Shown here: piece after piece, positions 47,401 to 62,400 of the stretch
Layout of the letters: the number at the start of each line of letters is the position of its first letter
Numbering within the stretch: position 1 is the first letter of the stretch
Assembly: GCA_035222895.1 (NCBI GenBank)
Contig: JAVYIG010006383.1
Coordinates: 1-64,000, forward strand
Source: Strongylocentrotus droebachiensis
Lineage: Eukaryota; Echinodermata; Echinoidea; Camarodonta; Strongylocentrotidae
Direction of reading: 5' to 3'
DNA length: 64,000 nucleotides
Position numbers and translations under genes: made by a program
Notes under the pieces: generated by a model
Database searches by the model: none
What the model was told of the DNA's origin: nothing
The model's input: the letters and a program-made list of their open reading frames with translations, nothing else

Positions 47401-50400
47401 GTTTACTCGAATAATTTAATTGTCTAAACTTGTTTTGTCGGGTGGACACCATTTGGTGTTATTATGGGGGTTAAAAGCTTTCTATTTATGTAATTATCTC
47501 AGTATTTGGGATTGTCTTAGAGTATCAACTTTAAACGAAATAGTGATAAACGTCAAATTGATTAGAATAGAATAATGTCATTTGATTCAACAACATACAC
47601 CTACCTGCTGAAAGAGTTGCAAAAATTCTTTGAGTATGTTTACCCCGCAGTAGAAAATGATAATTATGACGCAGATGTACTGGAAATCCGAGAGCTACAG
47701 AATAACAGGAAGGATGAAGTGAGAGGTTTACAGATCAAAGTAGGCCCACCAAATATTTGCTATTTCTATTCGATGCCGCATAAACGTATCATATTACTGT
47801 CTTCCGTATGTTTAATGAGAAATTATAAAATTCAGAACAAATAGGTTAAAAAATATAGAAAAAATATGTTTTGTTGCACGTTTTATAGCAAAATCATAAA
47901 AAAAACAATTGAGTATAATTATAATACATGAACCATAGCCATTAGGCAACACAGATGCATTTGTAATACATGCATTCATTTCATCATCATCTTCATCAAT
48001 ATCGTTATCATCAACACCACCACTATCATCTATATCTTCCTCCTCCTCTTCTTCCTCCTCAGCATCAGAATAATCATCAGTATTGGATACAGATAAAATA
48101 TTATATATTTAAAAATAAGATTAAGATCTTTCTATGTGAAATGAAAAATAAGGACCTCGTTTCTCTTCGTAGAAATATTGGCTTGGTTGAATGTTTTGAT
48201 GTTTAGGTTTAGGATTGGTTGTATTATCATCACCACCACCATCATCATTATCCCCATCTTCCTCAACATCGTCACCATCATCACCATCATGATCATAATA
48301 TAATGTCATCTCTGTGTTTGCCGTCATCATTATCACCACCTTCATCATCGTTATCATCATTATCATCATCACCATCATCATCACCATCATCATCATATTT
48401 TCACCATCATTACCGTTATCACCATCGTAACCATGCATCCCCACTACCATCATCACCACCACCACCACCATGAGAATCATCATCATCTTCCTCCTCATTA
48501 TATCATTTCCAATGTGGTGCAGATACCTTGAAAACGATATTCTTCAAAAACATGTCACCATACAGATGGAGTTGAGTTCTGGTCATGCGATTGCATTGTG
48601 AAAGAAACGGTGTAGAATCGACCAGAAAAGGTTGATCATCTAGCATATAAGAATTTGTGTGTATTGCAAGGTTCTGGAATCATCAAAATGATAAGAAATA
48701 TGGCCAAGTCTTGGTAAAGTTACAAACACTATACACAAAAAGATGTATATGGGACTACACAAACACGTGGCGTAAAAATCCTACCCTGGATTGTTACGAT
48801 GTTACATGACATATTTAGAATATGAAGGCATTTGAAGAGCCATGCTTTTCAGGGAACACGTCTTATCTGTTGTTCTTCCTCAATTGCATAATAAGAATGA
48901 TAACGCTCACAAATTATTGTTCACCTATTCCCAGAACTCAACCTTCTCTTTAAGACCTACATACCTCGTTTCTTTTGATATGAAGATCAGGATGGCCGGT
49001 CATATTCACGTTGTGATGAGGTCTAGGATCGGTCGTGCATACAAAGCTGGTTAATATGGCCAAGAACACCAGGTATATCGAGGTGTAGAGTGTGTGCATC
49101 ATGGCCCCGTATGCCTTCCTGTAAATTCGGTGGGGAATAAAGTAGTAGTATAGTGGTATAGTGGTATAGTGGTTAGCATAGATGCCTTCCAGAGGAGGCG
49201 CGATAGCTCAGTCGGTAGAGCAGTGGACTCGTAATCCGGTGACCCGGGTTCGAAACCAAGGCGATGCGCTAGTGCTTTGTAAGGCATTAAGCCTCATTAC
49301 CAGGTCCCTCGGAGAGGACCTAAAGCCGTCGACCGCCTGGTTGCTTACTTACAGTCAGGTAAAATAACCACCACCATACATTATTAGTAGTTGTGGGAAT
49401 TGTGGGAATAGTAGTGTTCATTTTCCGTCCAAAAATAGAACATGGAAAATATACAAAGGAAAATATATACATAATAATTATACGGATGGATAGCCCAGCT
49501 CAGGAATAAGAACATGATATCGCTGGTTTTCAGAGGGGTCAAAGATAACGCATAGTACAAAATGTACAATCAGTACATTATTATGCAACACATGTAACTT
49601 TACCAAGGAAAAGGACACAGGCAATAGGATGCGCAATATATATTGATTTTGCTTGACATAATGGGTACAGCGACAGCGACCTAAGTACATAACTGTACAA
49701 TATTCGTATATGATAAGAACTTTTGCAGAGTATATTAAATATATACATTACTGTGTGGTATCTTTAGATTGATTCAAAATGTAAACATATGTATATTATA
49801 CATCATAGAAAAGATTAATGGCGTTCAGGCTTTTCCCTTTCCATTCCTGCCGCAGCTATGACCAGTGTGACGGAAATGGAAATTATTAAGTTTGACCAAC
49901 TACGTCTGGACGCATTGCTAAGACTAGCATTTTTCGTGTACTTTAGTCGAAGATGATTTAAGACGTGGTTGCACTATTCAACTTTGTTCTGGGACTATTT
50001 TTGGTTTGGGTCTAATATCATTATTTACCATTTCATGTCCAAAAACTTGATAGAGACGGGATGACTTAGAAGCTCCACTCGATTATACTTCACCATAGCC
50101 TGTTGAAACAATTCACGAAATGCAAACACATCAAATATCAGTGTAAGCTTTATAAAACAATTAAAATTGAGATCAAGATTATTTGACGACTATTAACGTA
50201 GACAAGAAGATGCAATGATTATCTAGAAAGAAATAACAGAAGAAAAAGCAAAAAACAATGATAACAGTATTGTTATCCTGAAAATTACATGTATCATCAC
50301 TACTAATAATTTCATGAAGAGTATTACTATTATCATCACCGTTATGGTCCACTGGTAGCATTTCTCTTAAATAAATTGAGATGCATTCACCACTAAAAAC

Positions 50401-53400
50401 TATTTGGAAAGCAAGAGTGCGGAAATCGCTCTTAAAACGTGGGAGGGGACATTTTCTCAGAGAAGCAAGCAATTAAGCAAGCAACACTACAACAAATTGT
50501 TTATAAAGTAGTGGATTTCAGTGATTTATTCTGTGTATTATATGCGTATTGCTGAAAACATTGTTTCCCGAACATGTTGTTTAACACAAAAATAACCTGC
50601 ATAAATATAAATATTTTATGAGATAGTGAATTACATTCAATGTAGGCAGATGACAGAGATCACCGTAGTTCTTGAGCCATTTACGACGGCATTTCACCGG
50701 AATTTGCAGATATTTGAAATCATATCGTCTCTGAAATAAAAAATAAAAAATAAAACAAAAAGGGGAAATGAAACATTAGTACTGAATATTGTAATGAGGT
50801 CAATTCAAACGCGCACATTGTGATTTAAAATGGCATTTAGTGATTAGCAGTGGGTGGAAATTACAGGACGGTATTTCTACCATCATCATGATGCTCATGA
50901 TTAACAACGTCACCGTCATCGCCATCACCACCATCATTACGATCACCACGTTTGCTATCATCATTTTTGTAAATATCACCATCAACGTCATCCTTATTAC
51001 CGTCATGCTACATTGCCGTTATCAATATTATCATCATAATTATCACTATCACCATCGACATCAACATTATAAGCATCATCATCACCACTAACATCACCCC
51101 TACTACCACCCTCATCATCAACCTCATCATTATTATCATCATCGTCGTCGTCGTCGTCATCATCATCATCATCACCACCACCTTCGTTTGTAGCATAACC
51201 ATATAAACCTCATTGATAATTGTTATAATTATCTTAATCTTCGGAATCATCATGTACGTATACGAGTGCATCGTCATCTTCGCCATCATCATCACAAATT
51301 GAGACGACTTACCCAGTATTCGGGATGTCCGGGCTCGAGATCGGAAACTGTTTGGCAGCGATCCAACACTCTCTGTGGAATAAACAGCAAATTACAGTCA
51401 TTGAAAGGTTTTCTAATCTTAAACTCACAATAGTCAGCTGCATGTACTTTATAATAATAATGATAATAATAATAGTAATACAAATAATAATAATAATAAT
51501 AATAATGATGATAATAATGATAATGATAAAAATAGTTATGATAATAGTGATGATAATAATAATATTGAAAATAATAATAATAATGATGATAATATTGATA
51601 ATAGTCATAATGATAATGAACTAGTAATGATAATAAAACAATAATAATAATAATGACAATACATGTACTACTACTACTTCTACTACTTCTAGCCTACTAG
51701 GCGTACTAATAATGATTATATCAATCTTTATAATACGTCTTGTTAACCAAGGGTAGCCTCATCATTATCGACAGTTAGGGCCCTGTGATTATATTATTTA
51801 TCCTAGTTTTTAGCCAAGCTAGGCCTACTATGATGCCGTGCTCACGCATTCAAGAAAGGTCTTCCTACCAAATAACCATTTAGTATATGATCACTTTATA
51901 TACCTCTCTTTAGTATGTTGAATTAAATCTAGTCATCTGATTGGTCGAAATTGGAGTCGTGATTTTAGCCATGCCCGCCTACCGGTCAATAATTTAATAA
52001 AAGATGGCCGTGGCCTCCGGGTAACGGGCCACATAAATTAATTTAGCTGAGATCCCCATTGGTTTACGTGATAAAATTTTCTTTGTGCGAGCGTACCATA
52101 TACAGTGCTTTTTGTTTGTGATTCCCGAATGATCGCTACATTCAGGCAACTTTCAAACGAAGATTTACAGGCAGTGTTTCCGATTTGATGTGATGTTTTA
52201 ACCAGTGTTTACTCAAGAAAAGGATAAGGTAATAATTCTTTGTAGATTTGTTTGTGAATTCGGTATATAAAAGATATATGGACTGCTATAATATTCGAAG
52301 CATAGCTGTTTCTATACTGGCTCTCGGGGATAAACCCTCGGCGCGCCTCGGGGTTATAGCGAGATATAACGTCCCCTTGAACCTATAAAAACAGCGACGC
52401 CTCTCATAGCAGTCAACATAGGCCTATCTATAATATCACACGCACACCAATCCAAACAAAGGAAATCTATATAATAATGTAGATCTTACTGTGAATACAT
52501 CGGGCATATGTTGAATGAGTCGATCTATCGGGTTTGTATCATTCATTGTGCATACCAATAGCTCATCCCACCTGGGAGGAAATATAAAACAAAAGTAATC
52601 AAAATACATTTACAAATAATCTTTGATATATTCAGCATACTTTTAAAGGCCATCTGTACTAGTTTGGCTAGGAGGAATTAGACCACCCAGGGTGGTCACT
52701 GACAGGTGGCTATCTCATCAACTCAGCTCTCAATTAACTTCATAAAAAGAGGATCACGGGGGACCAATGGTCACCGATGAGGCATTGTTTTCTATATAGA
52801 GGGAGCAATTCAGCAAGTAGCTACAAGTAGTACGGTGGGGTTTTAATATCACGTGACAAAGTGTAATGTGAGGGTCAGTGATCCGACATCAAAGGCAATG
52901 TCGCTACGACTGCTATAATGCATTTTATATTGCGCCATCTGTCGGTGAAGGTGTGTACAAAGAGCGATTTTCGGTTCCTGTACACAAGCATCATCACGAG
53001 CGCGACATCAGTTGGTGATGCATTGTGGGACAAGGCTGTCGACACATCGGGACGTTGCGAGCAGCAGATGACAGCCTACGTAATTCTGAAGTAGTGTCAG
53101 TAGAACAGTGCCTTTAAAGGTCAATTTCGCTCTAAGACCCCTGGGTATCGTTTCAGAAAAGCGTCGTAAGTACATGCTCACCGACATCCCATTGCAACAC
53201 GTGCTAAATTTAATACACGCATTTCCATGGGTTGTTGGCGAACTTGTACGTATAACGGTTTCGTGAAAAACTGCCCTGGTTACTAACTATCCAATTCATC
53301 TGATATGGATAATAATATCTTGATATCTCTATAGCAGGGAATCTTCTGCATGCCTTAGCTGTTGCTATGCCTGTCAAGCCTCTGGCAAGCTTAAATCTGT

Positions 53401-55981
53401 CAAGAGAAATATGTGACGCTGCATTCATAGAGCTAAAATAAATGACAATCATTTCTAGATGATATGAGCAATTTAAACAAAATATTTTAAAAAAGTGCGA
53501 AAAGGTAACCTTCTCGTATGGGGATTTTAATAATTTATTTTTCGTATAACTTTCAAATTGCACTTTCTATCCGAATAGCATCGAATTGCATCTACTACCA
53601 TGACAACTACCTCGTCATCGTCAAAGTTATCAAGCTTACCGTTTATGCAGAACGATGGCGACTGCAACGTCCTTGTTATGCGTGTCAAAGACGATGTCCA
53701 TGATACCATCACCGGCACAGTTGACGATGTCGACAGCGGCCCCGTGATCGAGAAGGTAAGTAACAGAGGTGATCTGGCCTTCCTGGGCCGCGAGCAGGAT
53801 TGGTGCGTTCTACATTGTCCACGGTTGAAGAAAGAGAAAATATTAAATTTAATAATAATGATAATAACAATACTAATGATAATAATAATAACGATAATAA
53901 TAATATTGATAATGTTAATGATGATGGTTGTAATAGTAATAATGATAATAATATTAAGTTAGTGTCAGTTCAATTCAATTTATTTCCACTTTGAAAAACA
54001 ATTTAGAATCAATAACATACCCGGACCAAGCAATTATTATTATTACCCCATCATGGTCAGGGACTCATTTGATAAACCTGGTAGAAAGGGGCAAATGAAG
54101 TAAACACGTGTGCAAAGGTCAGGAAAATGACTGTTGTTTCTCTCATTTGTCTACTTCTATTAAAGCCCAACTGCACTACTTATAGCTATATGCGCCCTCT
54201 ATATAGCAAACATTGCCTAAGTAACGACCGTTGGTCCCCATCATGGTCCCGTTTTCTTATGTTAACTGAGAGCTGATTTGATGACATAACCATGATCACG
54301 CAGGGAGGTCTAATCCCTCCTGGCCAAACTAGTGCAGATAGGCTTTAAAACGTATCAGGCCGGAATTCCCCTTTAAAGGCTGTACTCACCCCACAGTCAT
54401 CGGTTTGGTCCAGTAGATGTCCATGTGTTGAATACAGGATGTCCATGGTTTCCTTGTACCCGCCCATGGCAGCTAAGTGGAACGGCGTTCTGCCTTTATA
54501 GTCCCTGAAATACAACGTTTTATTAGAGATAAAGGTGAGTTCTGGAGAAAAAAACATCATTTCGCACAGAATAAAACGAAACTTACACTGAATGTTCAAT
54601 ATTGCAAATAAATGTCATTTGCAAAACAATTTTGGTAGAAAATGTATACTGGCTGAGTAATGAGCATAGAAATATTAGGAAATCAAGGTTAGTAACTTAG
54701 TAGCCCCGACACCATTTCGTCCTTGTTTTCACGAAGTGACGGTAGTGAGGAAAATCGTAACGCAAAGTGAATGCAATTTTTTTTCACTACCGTCACTTCG
54801 TGAAAACAGCGACGATTTGTGTAGTCCCATATACATCTTTCTGTGTACAGTGCTTGTTACTTTACGAAGACTGGGCCAAATTTATTACGATTTTGATAAC
54901 TTCAGAACTTTGCAGTACACACCAATACTCACATGCTACATGATCAACTTTTTCTGATCCATTCCACACCTTTTCTTTCACAATGCAATGGATGACCAGA
55001 ACTCACCTTTATATTTAAGCCCAAATTGAACTAATTTGCATTTAACAGTGCCACGCAAAATTTTAGGTGAGATTCGTCTCTTACTTGAAAAAGAAAGTGC
55101 GGAACATTGAGAAAAGTAAACTTTGAGCCGAGGAATTTGGCACCATTCGGGTGTTTACACAACAACAGGTATTGTCAGTCACCAAGATTGGACTTCACTT
55201 TTAAGACAGGCAAGTCGCGTGTAATGCACTGTGCCCCAGCCTAACCGCAGTATGGAATTCTCATCATATTTTAATCGAATTTCCCAAACCCTCGTGATAG
55301 ATGCAAGTTGGAGGGACCACAGGTTCGCTGTTTCAGAGACCTTTGCATAAACAGACACAAGAATTGTTTATTCAAGCAAATCTGGTATCAGCGAATAACG
55401 ATGCATTACAAGGGGTAGTTGTCCTAGGGGGTAGTTGACTGGGGGTGGTTATCCGGGGGTGGATGTCCAGGGCGGAGGTGTCCGGATACGGCACACATAC
55501 GGGACTACTAAGTGGCTTTAAGAACTTCACTCGTGGTTGATACTGACTTGGGACATTCTTTAATGTAAACGTAGATATTTTTTTTTCTTCTCAATTTCAT
55601 AATGGTAGAAAGTCAATGGACAGAATTCACAAAGGAGGTTTGTCGATTAACGTAGGTTTATGTGCGTCATATTATGACGCGTTTCGATGCGTTTCAGACC
55701 GAGATTCAGACAAACCTTGGTCTGAAAACGCGTCGAAACGCGTCATATGACGCATATTTGAATCTAAATCGCCCTTACTTGTGTAGCAGAGCACCTCTGA
55801 GGAGCAGCAGCTGCACCACCTTCCGATGGCCGAACAGAGCGGCGATGTGTAGGGCTGTCATCCCCTCTCCGTCCGTATCATTGATGATGTTCGGTCCTAT
55901 CTTGCTATCGAGGAGTCGCTTGATGGAGTTCAGTCGTCCGTATCTAACGGAAACAAAGGAGTGGATAATTATGAACATAGT

Positions 55982-56016
<35 letters not shown>

Positions 56017-56378
56017 TGATGATAATGATGATGTTCGGTCTTATCTTGCTTTCAAAGGGCCCCGTCTTATAAAGAGTCGCGATTTCACTCAATCATTTGG
56101 AAGCCCTCATGTCAATAACGTTGCAATCCCCTTTCCTTATAGTACATAGTTGAGATTAGTGACAATCGCAAATAAGTTACCGGTTCAAGTGACCGTCCCC
56201 GTGAGATAAAGTAATAGTATATGACTGTGAACATGTTGCTGTTTGGAGAGAGACCCTAACAAAAAGAAATGCGAGGAAAGAGATAAATTGATAGATAGAT
56301 GAATCAATAGCTGGAGAGAGTGAAAGAGACAGAAAGCAGGAGAGAGAAAGAGAAGGAGAGAGAGAGGGAGAGGGAAAA

Positions 56379-56409
<31 letters not shown>

Positions 56410-59400
56410 AAGCAGGAGAGAGAAAGAGAAGGAGAGAGAGAGAGAGAGAGAGGGGGGAAAAGAAAGAGAGAGAGAGAGAGTAATCAGGGGTAGATGTGAA
56501 CATACATTACCAATTTGAGAGAAACGTCGATAAAGAGGTACAATAATGAAAGAAAGGAAAGATAAAGAGGATTGTAATTAAAGAGATGTGGAAGAGGAGG
56601 AGGACTGGAGGAGGAGGAGGAGGGTTGGAAGAGAGAGAGAGAGAGAGAGGGGGGAGGGGTAGGGAGAGAGAATGCATGCGCTGCAGTGTTATAAAGGAAA
56701 TGTCAAAGTCATACAACTTTTAAAGAATTAAGGAGACGGAGATTTATACCTTTCTTGCATTGAAGTTTACGACCCCGCTTCCTTCATTTTTTGCTTTCAT
56801 GATATTTTAAACTTAATACTTAATCCCCCAGAAACAAGCCTGGGCATACAGCTGATTATTTTATCAATAACAACAACAAAGAGAGAAATATCCAGAACTT
56901 ACCTTGCGGCAAAGTGCAGAGGGGACTGCTTTGCCTTGTTTTTGAGATTGACCGTAGCTCCGAGGTCAATCAGGCTTTCTACACATACGATGTTACCTCG
57001 TTGTGTTGCATAATGCATCGGCGTACAACCGTGAGAGTCTCGCTCGTTCAAAAGGCTCGCAAACGTGTCCTGCGATAAAAGGTGTTACGATAAAGTGAGA
57101 ATCGTATATTACTTATTTAAAGTGTCTATTTTTTTTCTCAAGAAATCCAAAGTCTTGTTTAATAATTAGGAGTGATTTGTAATGTTTATCTGATTGATAT
57201 ATGCATTAAGCATGTAACTTACCTTTTCTATACAATTTCATTTGTTGTTTTGGGAAAAAATGTGTCAAATGTAAATGAATTAAATGTAAATTAATCAAAT
57301 ATACATGTATTAAATGTAAATGTATTAAATGTAAATAATTTAAATGTAAATTAATCAAATGTAAATGTATTAAATGTAAATAAATTAAATGTAAATGAGT
57401 CAAATGTAAATAAGTTGAATGTAAATTAATATAAATGAAATGTAAATGTAATAAATGTAAATGTATTAAATGTAAATGAAACAAATGTAAATGTATCAAA
57501 ATTGGATGAATCAAAATAATGTAAATGTCACATTAATTCACATGAATGTAAATATTGGAAATAATAAATAGCAAATATTACATAGTAAAGAAATTTCAGA
57601 GAAAAAAATCATTCAAATTAAGGAAAACAGACAATTTTGATAAACTGCGCAAAACAATAGGCTGACTATTGAAGTAAAAAGAAAATGATTTGAAGCATTT
57701 TCAACTCTCATTGTAGAGCTTTCGTTTGATAAGGCCTGCTTGACATTTACAATACAGGCTCAATGTACCAGTGCCTCATCTTGATGACCTTTGAACCTTA
57801 CCTGCGTGTTTACAGAGACCTTGAGCTCCTTGATGTTCCCACCGTGTATAATGGCGATGTGTAGAACGTTACGACTTTCGGCGTCTGTGACGAATAAATT
57901 GGCGCCTTTCTGGAGGAGGTGCCGCGCAGACCGCCATGCTCGCTTCGAGGCCGCCAGGAGTAGCGGCGTGCGATTTTCGATGTCCTCGGCATCCATATCT
58001 GCGCCCTTGAGTTTGGGATAAGACATAAATGCAGAAAATGTATCGTTTAAGAAGGGCCAGAAAAGGGTAAATGGGGAATTGATAAATGTGGGAGGATCGA
58101 TGAGACGGGAGAGAAAGGGAGACAGAGAACAGAAAAAAAGTGATGGAGAATGAGATTACGGAAAGAAACAAAATGGATTGAGGATAGTAAGTAGACAAAA
58201 TGGTAGAGATAGAGGAATAGAGAATGCAATAGAAAAAAAATGTGGTGCAAAATTAGACAGAGAGAGAGAGAGAGGGAGAGGGAGGGGGGTGGGGGAGATG
58301 AGAGAGAGAGAGAGAGAGAGAGAGATTGTTTTTACGAAAAACATTATGTAATTAGGCTATGTAGTTTTGTAGGACTTATCCACGATCTCTTCAAGTATTT
58401 ACAGAAAAAAACATTAATTTTTGTCTTCATTTTGTTTAAAGCTTGATTATCTATACTTTTCTTTATAAAATCAATTGGAAATCGATATATTCTTGTATCA
58501 AACACAAAATCAAATATTCAATTGATTCATTACAAAACTCACCTGTTCTAGTAAGTACTTGACAACATCGATGTGATCAAACATGGCGGCCCTGTGTGAT
58601 TAGAAATATCAAAAGCATTGAACACGTTGAAAAATGGTATACTTCCTAATATGTCTACTAATATTTCCCGAAAATATACATAATTTTTTATTAAAGATAA
58701 ACTTGAGTTCTGGTTAAAAATAAATAAAAATGAATTCTCACAGAATCAGACGAAAGTTACACTGAATGTTCAAGATTACAAATAAATGTCATTTGCCAAA
58801 CAATTTGGTAGAAAATGTATACTGGCTGAGAAATGAGCATAGAAAGATGAGAAAATCAAGGTTAGTAGCCTGACATTTTGTGTGTAGTCCCATATACATA
58901 TTTCTGTGTATAGTGCTTGTTACTTTACCAAGACTGGGCCAAATTTATTATGATTTTGATGACTCCAGAACCTTGCAGCACACACCAATACTTACATGCT
59001 ACATGATCAACTTTTTCTGATCCATTTTACACCTTTTCTTTCACAATTTCACAACCAGAACTCAACTTTATCTTTAAGTAAGCAAGTTCTAGGTTTATTC
59101 TAGACAGCAAATAAATAATGGGTTAATTAACACATTTCTTGGAACCATTAAACTACTTTTTACTTTGTCAATCTATGTTTCTTTATCTTTATATACCTAA
59201 AGTTTTTATAATTTCTGCTATTTTTTACCTACTTAATTTAGTGAGGTCATCATTTCTATATTTTGCATTGCCAATGAGTTTTCAGTCTCGTATAGTTTGA
59301 CAACGTAATCTCTTCTCCAACTCTCTCCTCCTTATCCCCATCCCCCTCTCCCTCTTTTTCCTTACCCTCTCACACAAATCCCTTTATTTTAACATCTCTA

Positions 59401-62400
59401 TAGCTCAAGCGAGTTCTTACTTGTGTAGTGGGGTCATCATTTCTATATCTTGCATTTCCAGTGTGTTTTCCGTCTTATAGTTTGACAGCATTATCTCCAC
59501 GATGCGCAATGCTCCTTGTCCGCAGGCAAGATGGAGCGGGGTACATTTGTTATCCTGTCGTCATGGCAACGATGAGTATGAAAGAAAAGCATTTCAAATA
59601 GAATATTACGATTGATATAAATGTCTTTAAAATATTTGAACGAAAATAGCTCATATTTGCTGGTTTTGTTTATCTTAGAATGTAAAAAATAATATATCCC
59701 AAAAATTTGATTTAAAAATTACGTGTTCCACAAAGAAAAAGAAAAATACTGATTTTCAAAGGTAAACATGTCAATACGAGGTACAAATATATCAACATAT
59801 TATATAAAATGAACACCAATTACCATCTGCCACCCCTTCCCCTCCCCCAAAAAAATAAATACATAGCGGAAGTAGTTCAAGACAATTCCTTGATGTAGTC
59901 CCCTCCCAAAATTGCAGAAGCCTGGACCAGCTCCTGTGGATAATCATGATGTCAGTAATGAAAGAGTACTTTAACAATGTTAGTACACCACTGACATCAA
60001 GAGGTATGAACACAATGAGAAGGTCTTCTAGACATGCTTACTAAGATGACAAGGTAGATACATGAATAATAATAATAATAATAATAATAATAGTGGGTTC
60101 TTGTATACAAACCTACCACTAACTCTCACGTAAATATTATGTATTTAATAAATTGTTCCCAATAAACCTAAATTCGTGGACACTTTTATCGTAAATAACA
60201 CATAATTGTTGTTTACAATAGTAATTGTTTAACATGACCCCCGTATAAGACAGTTTCCTGAATTTAGCCCCATCCCTGTTTCAAAGAATCCCCGAACCGC
60301 CCCTGCCAATGATCGGGATATCAGTACTGGGAGAGCACTTAATAAATGATAGTAAATCGACCACATCATGTTTATAAAACACACTAGACCTTTTAGGCAT
60401 GTTGACTATTAAAGATGGCGGAATAGATTACGCGAGTGGACCTTATCATCTGCTCGAAAGTATTTATTATTAAAAAGCATCATTAAAGTGCTCTTTTCTA
60501 GTTGAACGCATTACTGTTGTTTACACGAGTGATCGTTTAACATGGCTCCCAGTAGTACAAGACACTCTGCTGAATTTAGCCCCACCTCTATGTTTACAGA
60601 ATCATATGGGGGATGTTTCACAAAGACTGAGATCGACTTTAAGTTGGTCTTTACTATGGCAGGCCATTCGTGCCACTAGTTGATCTCACAATTGGTCTTT
60701 CAATTATCTTGTTTAGATATTATTTTTTCCTTCAATAATGAACTATAAAAAAGGGTAAATTCTGTAGATTTGTGACCACGGTTTGTAGGTCCCTTGAGAG
60801 ACCAATACCAGTAAATGGTGAGAACAAACAGTGGCATGAACAGCCTGCCATAGTTATGTCCAATTTAAAGTCGATCTTAATCTTTGTGAAACACTCCCCT
60901 GGATCACCCCTGCGAATGATCTTGATGCAAGTAATGGAAGGGTACTTAATCAATGTAGATCACTCACATTAAGAAGATCAAACACGGTGAGAAGATCTAG
61001 ACATGCTAACGAAGATGGCAGGGTAGATACTTAAAAAAGAAACCTAAGTGTTCTCGAAAGTAAACTGAAGTTTACTCGATAATATGATCCCAAGAAACGT
61101 TAATTTATGGGTCTGTTATCGAGAAACGCATATTTGTTGTTTATAAGACAAACTGAAAACAGAATGTTCCATTAGGGGAGAGCCCGTACCCTTACGGTAA
61201 TCACAGAGAATGAGAGACATGAGAACTTGAGAAGACATGCTCTTTTTCCTTAATCGTTATGTGTGTATAGATGAGTGGTCCAAAACCTTTTACATTTTCA
61301 CAGAAATGTGCATCCATTTCATGAAGAAATTATGTAGCTTAATGTGCTGAGATTTTACAATAGATTCAGTCAATCTCAGATCCCGAATTTACAGGCCGGG
61401 AGGGAAGGGGGAGGGGGAGGGGTGGCATATATACATGTCAGTCAGAAAAGTATGTGACGGGCAAGTAGCCCCCAAATGACATATAATTGTTTTTTTCATT
61501 CAATTAGGTATTTGGGATTTTGGGTTTTTTTTTGGGGGGGGGTGGAAGGTTCTTAATACGGTTTAGATTTGCTGCAGGAGGGCACATATTAGAACACATA
61601 TTTTATTGTTTTTCGTAAATATATCTCAGATATGTTTTTTTAAGGCTCGTGGGTGTGTTTGGGTGTGTGTAGGTGGGGTGTACCTGGTTCCACCACTGTT
61701 AACTCATTGTATAGAGAAATCATGATATGATATCCCAAAACAATCTTACCTGTTGAAGGGGTTTAATCACGAATAGATTCAAATATAAATATAATGAACA
61801 ATGTAAGATGAGACGTATAATATAGACACATTCATAATACTCTCCAGAAAACTCATTTATATATATGTATGTGACAATGGTTACGAAACTGATCAACTTC
61901 ACATCTGAAAGGACTAACTGAAAGTTGATGTAAAACTATTAGTGCAAGCTAATATATACATGAAGGAGAAGACATTATAAAGTTATGGACACTGATATAA
62001 GCTAAACATTAAACAATCAACAGTGGAATTAAACAAAGTGCAGACGACAGGACCATCTTCATGAATTTTATACCTGTTGCACGTCCAGTGTTGCGCCAAA
62101 TTCTAGGCACACCTGTACGGCCGTTTCACAACCACCGTTCACAGCTGAATGCAGCGCTGTGTTCTTTTCCTTGTCTGTAAAACCCAAGAGTTGCCGCCGC
62201 GTGTAACCACATTTTTCGGCTTCGGGAATACATGGGAAGGGGGGAAATGAGGAAATATGGTTTTCTTAGAAAAGACAAAGTTGTTATTTATAAAAAAGAG
62301 CCCACTGATGTTACAAATCGAGAGGTATTGGTAATGATCTAATCGTGGGAATTCAAAGCGATTAAAGTCCATCTGTAAAGAGGTACAGTTTAACTTTTTG

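Noticed and set aside
47575-47844. Plus-strand open frame of 89 codons
   Set aside because: It is the shadow of TRPA1 exon 14 on the minus strand, which matches human S2 and has fitting splice phases.
49196-49270. Functional tRNA-Thr (CGT)
   Set aside because: A- and B-boxes are good, but T-stem and acceptor pairing are faulty and a SINE body follows.
57206-57514. His/Leu-rich minus frame of 102 codons
   Set aside because: Twelve-base tandem repeat read in frame.
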